This document shows, piece after piece, positions 17,669-25,036 of a DNA stretch of 64,000 nt. Positions within the stretch are counted from its first letter, which is position 1, and each line of letters begins with the position of its first letter. The position numbers were made by a program, and so were the translations under genes. The notes below the pieces were generated by a model. It made no database searches. It saw only the letters and a list, made by a program, of their open reading frames with translations, and was not told where the DNA came from. The DNA comes from CAMDKS01 sp964402975 (GTDB lineage: Bacteria > Bdellovibrionota_B > Oligoflexia > Oligoflexales > RGVZ01), in NCBI GenBank assembly GCA_964402975.1, contig CAYOEM010000015.1:3984-67983 (forward strand), in the 5' to 3' direction.

Positions 17669-19015
17669 ATGAGTGAAATAAAATGGGAAAAGTCGATCTC
17701 AGACGTTAACAGTGAGATTCTCGTTAACCTTGAGAAGCCCCACAAGATGTTCTATGTGGCGCTTGGCACGGCGGTAACTTGCCTTCTGATCGCAGTCGGC
17801 ATGGTGGCTTACCACACGTCGGTGGGTCTGGGCGTTTGGACTGGGTTTGCTCCTCCAAACTATTGGCTAGTTGACATCACCAATTTCGTTTTTTGGGTTG
17901 GTATTGGCCACGCGGGGACATTGATTTCTGCGATCTTGTTCCTATTTCGTGCGCAGTGGCGCAACACAGTCAATCGATCAGCGGAGGCGATGACCATTTT
18001 TGCCGTTATCTGTGCCGCTGTATTCCCTCTGATTCACATGGGCCGCATGTATCTTGGAGCCTATTGGGCTGTGCCTCTTCCTAATACCAACAACCTTTGG
18101 GTGAACTTCCGCTCACCACTGTTTTGGGACGTCTGCGCAATTTCGACGTACTTCACGACGTCTCTATTATTTTGGTATTTGGGACTCATCCCCGATCTTG
18201 GGTCTATTCGTGACCGGGTGTCTGGTGTCAAGAAAGTGGTCTACGGCCTTTTGTCCTTCGGATGGCGCGGTACTGCAAGACAATGGCATCACTATGAAAC
18301 AGGCTATGGATTTCTAGCTGCTCTCGCAACACCATTGGTCTTGTCGGTACACTCGATCGTATCCTGGGACTTTGCGATGTCCATTCAGCCAGGCTGGCAC
18401 ACCACAATCTTCCCGCCTTACTTCGTGGCCGGCGCCATCTTGTCCGGATGTGCGATGGTTTATACGCTACTTCTACCTATCCGGTGGATGTTTGGACTGG
18501 AGAAGTTCATCCGTGATGATCACCTTGAGGCTTGTATCAAGCTAACTCTTTTGACCTCAACGATCGTATTCTACGCGTATGGTATTGAGTTTTTCGTGGC
18601 TTGGTATTCGGGTAACCCTTACGAGTGGGCTATCTTCGAAAAACGTGCTGCTGGTCCGTATGCGTTCTACTTCTGGACCATGGTGTTCTGTAACTGTATT
18701 TTCCCGCTGGTTTGGTGGTCCAAGTCGATGCGTTATAACAAGACCGTGTCTTACGTGGTCTGCGTTTTGATTAACGTTGGCATGTGGTTTGAGCGCTACA
18801 ACATTATTCTTTCGTCATTGATTGAAGACTTTTTGCCAGGGTCTTGGGGTCATACAGAGCCAGGCTTGTGGGAGATTGGGTTGACGATTGGAAGCTTTGG
18901 TCTTTTCAACACATTCTTCCTGCTGTTCTGTAAGTACTTTCCGATCGTTTCGCTGTCGGAGATCAAACTTATTATGCCGAAGCCTTTAAGCGACCACGGT
19001 AAGGGGGGACACTAA
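17669..19015 (+). CDS. actC: Alternative complex III subunit C, NrfD-like membrane protein
   Basis: This 448-residue, strongly hydrophobic protein has about ten predicted helices and belongs to the NrfD/PsrC family. It binds quinol at the periplasmic side of alternative complex III. The start MSEIKWEKSI and the early loop with VDITNFVFWVGIGHAGT are typical of ActC. It lies between actB (68 bp upstream) and actD (2 bp downstream). Confidence 0.95.
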   Translation: MSEIKWEKSISDVNSEILVNLEKPHKMFYVALGTAVTCLLIAVGMVAYHTSVGLGVWTGFAPPNYWLVDITNFVFWVGIGHAGTLISAILFLFRAQWRNTVNRSAEAMTIFAVICAAVFPLIHMGRMYLGAYWAVPLPNTNNLWVNFRSPLFWDVCAISTYFTTSLLFWYLGLIPDLGSIRDRVSGVKKVVYGLLSFGWRGTARQWHHYETGYGFLAALATPLVLSVHSIVSWDFAMSIQPGWHTTIFPPYFVAGAILSGCAMVYTLLLPIRWMFGLEKFIRDDHLEACIKLTLLTSTIVFYAYGIEFFVAWYSGNPYEWAIFEKRAAGPYAFYFWTMVFCNCIFPLVWWSKSMRYNKTVSYVVCVLINVGMWFERYNIILSSLIEDFLPGSWGHTEPGLWEIGLTIGSFGLFNTFFLLFCKYFPIVSLSEIKLIMPKPLSDHGKGGH

Positions 19016-19017
19016 GT

Positions 19018-19530
19018 ATGAGCCAGAGATCAGGTATCCTCGCGCTTTTTAAGCATCTTGATACAGTTTGTCACGCAGTTGAAAAAGTGAAGGGGCGCCA
19101 AGACTTCAAGGACCATGAGGTTTATAGCCCGACCTCCTATCATGAGATCGAACACGCATGCGGTTACGCGCCAAGTCCCGTGCGCTGGTTTACGTTTGTT
19201 GGTGCTATGACGGGAACATTCACAGGTTTTGCGCTACCACTTCTTTGCGATTGGGACTGGCCGGTCGTCGTTGGTGGAAAAACGGCAGGTATTTACTCGT
19301 TGCCTTCCTATGTGGTCTTGGGATTTGAATTCACTATTTTGTTTGGTGCTATTGCCACAGTTCTTGGGGTTTTGGTGATGTGTCGTTTGCCGAATCCTAA
19401 GGTGACGATTCTTGATAAGCGACTGACCGATGATATGTTTGGAATTTGGGTGCCGAATGCCTTGCTCGACGGTCCTCAGGCCAAGTTTCTGAAAGAAGCT
19501 GGTGCTGTCGAAGTTAAAGCAACGCAGTAA
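19018..19530 (+). CDS. actD: Alternative complex III subunit D (DUF3341)
   Basis: This 170-residue protein has two transmembrane helices near residues 60-85 and 100-125, a His/Glu-containing N-terminal domain (YHEIEHACGYAPSPVRWFT) and a soluble tail with LTDDMFGIW. This is the DUF3341 pattern of ActD, a structural subunit beside ActC. It starts 2 bp after the actC stop. Confidence 0.93.
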   Translation: MSQRSGILALFKHLDTVCHAVEKVKGRQDFKDHEVYSPTSYHEIEHACGYAPSPVRWFTFVGAMTGTFTGFALPLLCDWDWPVVVGGKTAGIYSLPSYVVLGFEFTILFGAIATVLGVLVMCRLPNPKVTILDKRLTDDMFGIWVPNALLDGPQAKFLKEAGAVEVKATQ

Positions 19531-19563
19531 TCAACCAAGAGACACCGGGAGTATTGAATTATT

Positions 19564-20145
19564 ATGAAAACGTCTACAAAAACAGGAATGGTGTTCGCTA
19601 CGCTGGCCGTGATGAGCATGAGTTCCTGCACTAAGTCCTCCGGCGATCCAGTTGCTCACAATGGTATAACTGGAAAGATTGCCAAGATGCTGGGGGGAGA
19701 CCCCACTCAGCCAAAAGTACAATATGTACCCGATATGGCTGATGCGCCGACGATGAAGCCCCAGGAGAACTACCTAGAGCCACCTGAGGGTTCAGTGTCG
19801 ACTACAGCCATTCTTTATCCTGCCACGGCAGAGGAATCAGAAAAAAATCATAAGAACCCTCTACCCAATGAGCCTCAGGTGGTCGCTCTTGGAGAGAAGA
19901 CGTTCAATACGTTTTGTATTCCTTGCCATGGTGCAGAGGCAAAAGGAGATGGCTCGATTACGGATCTCTATCCTCGTCCACCCGACCTGACAGCCGATAT
20001 CTATAAAAAGCGTGAGGACGGTTTCTTCTTTCACCGCATCACGTTTGGCGCCAACATCATGCCTGGCTACGGCCACGCTATCATGCCGCATGAGAGATGG
20101 GCCACCGTCCATTACTTGAGGAAACTGCAAGGGGTTACGAAATGA
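19564..20145 (+). CDS. actE: Alternative complex III subunit E, monohaem cytochrome c lipoprotein
   Basis: This 193-residue protein has a signal ending in a lipobox (MSMSSC, Cys near residue 22), so it should be lipid-anchored in the periplasm. A single CIPCHG haem site follows, with a candidate distal Met in NIMPGYGH. This matches ActE, the mobile-looking monohaem subunit. Its stop overlaps the actF start as ATGA. Confidence 0.94.
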   Translation: MKTSTKTGMVFATLAVMSMSSCTKSSGDPVAHNGITGKIAKMLGGDPTQPKVQYVPDMADAPTMKPQENYLEPPEGSVSTTAILYPATAEESEKNHKNPLPNEPQVVALGEKTFNTFCIPCHGAEAKGDGSITDLYPRPPDLTADIYKKREDGFFFHRITFGANIMPGYGHAIMPHERWATVHYLRKLQGVTK

Positions 20146-21404
20146 GTCACAATCCGCAACACGAACTTTTTGAGCAGCGACAGAGTTTTTTTCTCCCAGC
20201 TAGTTCTCAGCTGCGAGGCGCCGTGGCAGCGTTTATCCTGATTGGGATAACTACTCTTGGTATTGGACTGTCGAAGGCTGATTTGCAAACGAGGGTTTGG
20301 GGAGCGCTACTCTTCAACACATTTTTCTTCTTTGCACTCTCCCTGGGTGGCTCAGCATTCGCTGCGATGCAGGATGTCATCGGAGCAAAGTGGGGCCGTC
20401 CGATCATGCGAATTCATGAGGCGTTTTCAAGCTTTGTACCCGTAGCTGCCTTGATTTTTCTGGCCGTATTAGGATGCATCAAGTTTAACGTCGCAAGCGC
20501 TGATAAAGTGTATTCTTGGATAGCTAACCCTGACGTCATTCATCACTTCTGGGGCAAGCGAAGTTGGCTTGTCGAGAATTTTTGGCTGATCCGTGACATC
20601 TGCGCTCTAGCTATTTTAGTTGGACTTGTTTACTGGCAAATTGGAATGAAAACTGACAGAGATCGCACTTTCGTGGCGGGAAATAAAGACGAAGCCGCAG
20701 CCAAAGGGGTCAAAGTTCGAGACACGCTTCGCTATTGGAGCGCGCCCCTACTGGTTGTCTACGCACTTTGTTTCACGCTATTAGCATTCGATCTTATGAT
20801 GTCACTGGCTCCAACATGGTTCTCAACCCTATGGGGCGGCTGGTTGTTTGCAGTTATGATGCAAACGCTGATGGCGACGCTCATATTGACGATGTGGGCT
20901 TTGAAGGGCACGACCATTGGTCAGTACATTAAACAGTCTCAGTTTCATGATATCGGAAAGCTCATGCACGGCTTCTCCATCTTCTTTGCGTATCTCACTT
21001 ACGCTCACGTTTTGACTTACTGGTACGGCAACATGCCAGAAGAGACTGAGTATTTCATTCACAGGCTCCACGCTCCTTGGATTTATATTGTCATGATTGC
21101 GCCGATCCTCAGTTTCTTGGTGCCCTTATATGGATTAATTCCAAAGGCGAGTAAGTGGACGAAGATGATTGTAGGACCAATCGCAGTTGGGATTCTAGTT
21201 GCGCAGTGGTTTACGTATTTGCTTGTGGTTATGCCAGAGGTTGTCAAATCGGAGCCGTTTGGACTGCCATTCATCGAGATCGGTATCTTTTTTGGTATCT
21301 TTGGCCTCTTCCTGGGAAGCTTTGCGTCGTTCGGTAGACGAAATCCTATGGTCGCAGTAGCTGATCCATTGCTGCATACATCCTTGTCAGAGGCTCATCA
21401 CTGA
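20142..21404 (+). CDS. actF: Alternative complex III subunit F, quinol:cytochrome c oxidoreductase membrane protein
   Basis: This 420-residue protein has about ten hydrophobic helices and is the second NrfD-like subunit, homologous to ActC. I place the start at ATG 20142, overlapping the actE TGA as ATGA; an in-frame ATG at 20097 lies inside actE. It is the last gene of the operon. No cytochrome oxidase or SCO genes follow, unlike many act loci, so the terminal oxidase must be encoded elsewhere. Confidence 0.94.
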   Translation: MSHNPQHELFEQRQSFFLPASSQLRGAVAAFILIGITTLGIGLSKADLQTRVWGALLFNTFFFFALSLGGSAFAAMQDVIGAKWGRPIMRIHEAFSSFVPVAALIFLAVLGCIKFNVASADKVYSWIANPDVIHHFWGKRSWLVENFWLIRDICALAILVGLVYWQIGMKTDRDRTFVAGNKDEAAAKGVKVRDTLRYWSAPLLVVYALCFTLLAFDLMMSLAPTWFSTLWGGWLFAVMMQTLMATLILTMWALKGTTIGQYIKQSQFHDIGKLMHGFSIFFAYLTYAHVLTYWYGNMPEETEYFIHRLHAPWIYIVMIAPILSFLVPLYGLIPKASKWTKMIVGPIAVGILVAQWFTYLLVVMPEVVKSEPFGLPFIEIGIFFGIFGLFLGSFASFGRRNPMVAVADPLLHTSLSEAHH

Positions 21405-21544
21405 GCTTCTGAATGCGGTGTGGTGTTGATCCGCTAACCGATTAAGGGACCGTGCACCCAGAGCCAAACGGCCGTAAGTGTGACACTGTTAAAAAGCCAG
21501 CGAATAACCACTTGCTGAAGCTTTTGCATAATGACCCCTTCGTT

Positions 21545-21566
21545 GGCACAACGACTTTGTTGTGCC
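21545..21566. repeat. Perfect stem-loop GGCACAAC / GTTGTGCC
   Basis: Eight paired bases flank a 6-base loop (GACTTT). It lies 140 bp after actF. It may be a transcript-end structure or an operator; there is no poly-T tract to support a terminator. Confidence 0.5.
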
Positions 21567-21602
21567 GATAACGCTTCGGGGTTTCGGCAGGATTATCCAA
21601 AA

Positions 21603-21625
21603 CTTTTATCAAAATTTGGTAAAAG
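21603..21625. promoter_or_regulatory. 23-bp imperfect palindrome, possible operator
   Basis: Arms CTTTTATCAAA and TTTGGTAAAAG pair with one mismatch per arm around a central base. Flanking A-tracts and its position about 175 bp upstream of a small gene suggest a binding site, but no regulator is evident. Confidence 0.3.
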
Positions 21626-21797
21626 CCAAAAAAAATAAAAAAATCCAATAAAATTAGATATATAAACCACCATTGCGAGGCGGAAAACTCGCTTAAACCA
21701 GGATAATATGGGACAATAAGCCTTAAGTGTTCCGGCAATTAGCTGAATTTTAAGGATTTATCTTTAAAATTTTTTCGTCTGAAACATAGGAGGCCCC

Positions 21798-22034
21798 ATG
21801 CGTGGTGCAATGGAAAGTGTAACGAGGCTTGCCCTGCAAGAGATGATCGTGGCTCACGCTAATCAATCCCGGTTTGGTTATGTTTTGAGTGAGGATGGGA
21901 TGCGTGACCTAATCGATACGCTCTATGAGTTTTTTGAGACGAGTCGAAATTTGAAATCAGCAGGTGATCGGATGCTTCAGAATTCATCTCCCGTTGTGGG
22001 TTATAAAACGAGACCAGATAGGCCAGGGCGCTAA
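21798..22034 (+). CDS. Small protein of unknown function (78 aa)
   Basis: This short reading frame has a textbook AGGAGG 4-9 bases before the ATG. The sequence is mostly helical (ALQEMIVAHA, DGMRDLIDTLYEFFETSRNL) with a basic, Pro-rich end. No family is recognised. It is followed 49 bp later by another small gene and then hflX on the same strand, suggesting a transcription unit. The strong ribosome binding site and balanced composition argue that it is real. Confidence 0.65.
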   Translation: MRGAMESVTRLALQEMIVAHANQSRFGYVLSEDGMRDLIDTLYEFFETSRNLKSAGDRMLQNSSPVVGYKTRPDRPGR

Positions 22035-22083
22035 AGGACGTTAGCAGATTAATGCGATCATCCGAAAATAAGAAGTTGACTCG

Positions 22084-22383
22084 ATGAAGAGCGAAAAAGT
22101 CCCTCTTGAGGTTTTCGTTCGGCAGGTGTTCGCGACGCGTGTGGTACAACAAATTGTCGATCGTTGGCCTATCAAGGCTGAGATTGGACTTAATCTAGTG
22201 ATTAGACACCTGGAAGAGTTGGGTATTTTCACGGTTGAGCCCATGGTCCAGGGGCCCATCATTAGTAAGCAAATTGTATTTTTCCTTGAGAATTCTCCGT
22301 CTATAATAGAGGCCATAGCCAAGACGCGTAAGGCAGCGGCTGACGCTGCCAAGTCCAGTAAAAGCCGGGCAGGTCGGGAGTAG
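22084..22383 (+). CDS. Small protein of unknown function (99 aa)
   Basis: The sequence has a compact N-terminal globular part (residues 1-75) with alternating hydrophobic residues and a Lys/Ala/Ser-rich helical tail (KTRKAAADAAKSSKSRAG) that could bind nucleic acid. No known family is recognised. It lies between the 78-residue gene and hflX in the same direction, about 50 bp from each. Confidence 0.65.
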   Translation: MKSEKVPLEVFVRQVFATRVVQQIVDRWPIKAEIGLNLVIRHLEELGIFTVEPMVQGPIISKQIVFFLENSPSIIEAIAKTRKAAADAAKSSKSRAGRE

Positions 22384-22519
22384 TTTGTACTTTGAATAAC
22401 GTCGCCAAGCTTTTTTTTAAGAGGTTTCAGCCATAAAAAACCGATTACGACTTCTAAAAAAAGATCGATCAAGACCCGTTAACACGGAGCCGGTCCCAGC
22501 GGTAAGGTCAGCGATCATT

Positions 22520-23770
22520 GTGGGTGTGCTGTTACCTGGTGAAGACTCAAAAATATTAAATGATGACTTGATTGAACTCGAAGCCCTTCTAACAACACTT
22601 GGTATTGTGACGGTGGGCCAGATCGTACAAAAGCGCCCGAAGCTGACGCCAAGCTGTCTGATCGGAACCGGAAAAGTTGAGGACATTCGTAACCTTGCTC
22701 GAGAGAGGGGGGCCCAATACGTCGTGGTTGATCGTGCTCTGTCGCCTCCTCAGGTACGAAACCTCGAGGAATTGACGAAATGTAAAGTTATGGACCGTAG
22801 CGGGGTTATTTTGGATATTTTCTCCCAAAATGCCAAAACCAATGCGGCAAAGACGCAGGTCGAAATCGCAAGGCTCGAGATGATGCTACCGAGAATGGTC
22901 GGGCAGTGGACCCACTTGCACCGTCAAGGCGGCGGTGGCGCCGTTGGACGTAGTGACGGCGAGAAACAAATTGAGGTGGATCGTCGGCGTGCTAGGGACA
23001 GGATTGCCAGGCTAAAAGAGCAGTTGCATCAGATTAGCCGAGAGCGGGAGACTCAGCGAAAGGCAAGGCGCAATGAGATTAAGGTCGCAATCGTCGGATA
23101 CACAAATAGTGGTAAGACGACGATTATGAATGCCATGACAAATGGTGATTTTATTGCGAAGGATGCATTGTTTGCGACGCTGGACTCAAATATAAGAACG
23201 CTTGATCCCAATTCCCGCCCTAAGATTCTTCTGAGCGACACGGTGGGATTCATTCGTAATCTTCCCCACACTCTTGTTGAATCGTTCAAGTCAACTTTGG
23301 ACGAAGTTTTAGAGGCCGATTTGCTACTGATCGTCGTGGATATTTCCCACGATAACTATAAATCCCAGCTCGAGACCACACGAAATGTCCTGAAAGAAAT
23401 CGGAGCAGGGCATATTCCAGTTGTGCATGTGTTTAATAAAATTGACCGTGTTGAAGATCCATTTCTTGGTCGCATCCTGAAGCAAGCATATCCAGGTAGT
23501 TTGGCTGTTTCTGCTTATAGTCCCGCCGATGTGACGCGACTTCGTGAGCACATCTATCAGTTCTTCGTATCGAACTTTGTGCGGTGTAAGTTAGCGATCC
23601 CATCGGCAGATCAGGATGCGGTGTCTCTTGTCTATAGAAATTGCATGATTTTAGGCGTCGACTACGAGAGGCAGGATTTAGCTGTCTTTGATGTTCATGT
23701 GACGAAAGAGTTCTACCCAAAACTGGCAGCCTACCGTTTGCAAGAAGACCAAGAGCTACTTAAAAGCTAA
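22520..23770 (+). CDS. hflX: GTPase HflX, ribosome-associated (start probably further upstream)
   Basis: This 416-residue form runs from GTG 22520. An N-terminal HflX domain includes a GxGKxE-like element (IGTGKVEDI) and a Gly-rich linker (RQGGGGAVGRSDGEKQ). A coiled coil follows, then the G domain: GYTNSGKTTIMNAM (G1), DTVGF (G3) and NKIDR (G4). HflX splits stalled ribosomes. The first beta-strand of the family begins upstream of this GTG, and the frame stays open to 22421 with no ATG, GTG or TTG. ATA 22433 sits 7 bases after GAGGT and may be the true start. The gene's end overlaps the convergent lipoprotein gene by 11 bases. Confidence 0.93.
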   Translation: MGVLLPGEDSKILNDDLIELEALLTTLGIVTVGQIVQKRPKLTPSCLIGTGKVEDIRNLARERGAQYVVVDRALSPPQVRNLEELTKCKVMDRSGVILDIFSQNAKTNAAKTQVEIARLEMMLPRMVGQWTHLHRQGGGGAVGRSDGEKQIEVDRRRARDRIARLKEQLHQISRERETQRKARRNEIKVAIVGYTNSGKTTIMNAMTNGDFIAKDALFATLDSNIRTLDPNSRPKILLSDTVGFIRNLPHTLVESFKSTLDEVLEADLLLIVVDISHDNYKSQLETTRNVLKEIGAGHIPVVHVFNKIDRVEDPFLGRILKQAYPGSLAVSAYSPADVTRLREHIYQFFVSNFVRCKLAIPSADQDAVSLVYRNCMILGVDYERQDLAVFDVHVTKEFYPKLAAYRLQEDQELLKS

Positions 23771-24515
23771 GGGCGATCTTTTCATTAATCGTTTCCCATA
23801 AACCATCGTCATTATCGATGTCCCAGTGTTCGGCTTCGTATTTGGGGTTCTCATCTGCCTCTTCGATGGCTGATGAGTGCAGAAAAAAAGTTGTATCTTG
23901 CCAAGCATTAACCCACATGTCGGTGTTATCACGAATGCGGCTTCGGGCGGTCGCGTCTAGGTCGCGAGGTGCGCTAAGGCATTCGGACACATTATCAAAA
24001 TAACAAAGTTTTTTGCTAATCGGGTCAATGGTGTGCAGGGTTTTAATTTTATCCTTGGCGCCGTTGTAGGTCTCGGCAAGCTTCATGGATAGCCAGCCGC
24101 CATAGGAGTGACCGACGACAAAGACATGAGTGAAAAATTCGATCTGCTGGTGCACGTTAGCTAGGTATTCTTCGTCAGATGGTTTGACTAATCTCCATCC
24201 GTCAAGTGACGAGGCGGCTATGAGCTGACTGTCGTTTGTAAAACAGCTTGCCATCAATCCTGGTTCAACACCGAGTTTGTCTGTAATCTGCTGAAAGATG
24301 GGTTCAATTTTTCGAAAAAGTTGAGCCCCGAGTGGGCCCTGTTCGCCGTGGTGATATGAGTCTGATTTCGTACAAGTCGAGTAGCCAGACATTCCGATAA
24401 TCAACGGTCTTACAGCTGGCAATGATGAAAGCCGGCTGTTTTCTGCCTGACGAAAACCGCAGGACGTGAGTGCAATCACAGATATCAGAATGTATATGGG
24501 GCAGATAGTCTTCAT
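23760..24515 (-). CDS. Lipase-like alpha/beta-hydrolase lipoprotein
   Basis: This 251-residue protein has a signal peptide ending in a lipobox (ALTSC). A serine-hydrolase elbow VGHSYGGW lies at about residue 136, a candidate acid in HTIDPISK, and a C-terminal His in AEHWDIDND. This suggests an esterase or lipase anchored in the envelope. A GAGGA ribosome binding site precedes the ATG. It follows the 138-residue gene by 31 bp on the same strand. Its last codons overlap the end of hflX, tail to tail. Confidence 0.78.
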   Translation of the reverse strand: MKTICPIYILISVIALTSCGFRQAENSRLSSLPAVRPLIIGMSGYSTCTKSDSYHHGEQGPLGAQLFRKIEPIFQQITDKLGVEPGLMASCFTNDSQLIAASSLDGWRLVKPSDEEYLANVHQQIEFFTHVFVVGHSYGGWLSMKLAETYNGAKDKIKTLHTIDPISKKLCYFDNVSECLSAPRDLDATARSRIRDNTDMWVNAWQDTTFFLHSSAIEEADENPKYEAEHWDIDNDDGLWETINEKIALSF

Positions 24516-24546
24516 GAGTAAATCCTCGCGGGGGTTTTGCGTTGAT

Positions 24547-24963
24547 TTAGTTGACGGCTGTCAGAAATCCTTTTTCGGCATCAGTGACGCGGCTTACAAT
24601 CTCGCGAATCGCATGTCCCATAATTTCGACTTCCCACGTGTCACCTTTAAGTTGACCTTCAAGGGACTTGAGCCAATCGATGGTATCATTAAAAAACTTT
24701 TTGGGATCACCTTGCATGGAGTGATGGAATTCGCTCGCCAGGCGTTTAATCCAGTGCGAGCTGGGTTGTCCTATAAGATTGACAAACTGATTTAGTCTCT
24801 GAGTGGACTCTTGTTCCTGCCAGCCACCAGAGATGCGAAATGGGAACCATTCTGTGTCTTTTTTATGCAGCCAGATGCGTGCATGGTTTCCAATATCGAC
24901 AACTTTGAAATCTTTTGGCTCTGCGCCATGAAATCCGTCGGGTCTTTTCCACACGACAAACAT
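24547..24963 (-). CDS. Conserved-looking hypothetical protein (138 aa)
   Basis: The protein begins MFVVWKRPDGFHGAEP and is Trp/His-rich in its first half, with an amphipathic helical second half. The ATG is preceded by GGGGAGA. No signal peptide, membrane segment or known motif is seen. It is upstream of the lipase-like lipoprotein gene in the same direction, so the two may be co-transcribed. Function unknown. Confidence 0.7.
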   Translation of the reverse strand: MFVVWKRPDGFHGAEPKDFKVVDIGNHARIWLHKKDTEWFPFRISGGWQEQESTQRLNQFVNLIGQPSSHWIKRLASEFHHSMQGDPKKFFNDTIDWLKSLEGQLKGDTWEVEIMGHAIREIVSRVTDAEKGFLTAVN

Positions 24964-25036
24964 GGACGTCTCCCCAGCGTAAATACGTGAATATTCAGCT
25001 AGTTGTTTTATCTCAAATGCCGGAGGCTAGCAACCG

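Larger units (their letters stand above)
21405..21797. other. 393-bp non-coding region after the act operon
   Basis: No credible gene is seen. The region becomes very A+T-rich toward its right half. It holds a perfect 8-bp stem-loop (21545-21566), a 23-bp imperfect palindrome (21603-21625) followed by A-tracts, and an AGGAGG ribosome binding site just before the next gene. No T-run follows the stem-loop, so an intrinsic terminator is not clear. Confidence 0.6.

Noticed and set aside
20097..20141. In-frame upstream ATG for actF
   Set aside because: It lies within actE, while the ATGA overlap at 20142 gives the expected ActF N-terminus.
21442..21738. 98-codon minus-strand open frame after the act operon, with hydrophobic residues
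   Set aside because: It crosses the stem-loop and A-tracts, its aromatic/hydrophobic content comes from A+T-rich DNA, and there is no ribosome binding site or recognisable motif.
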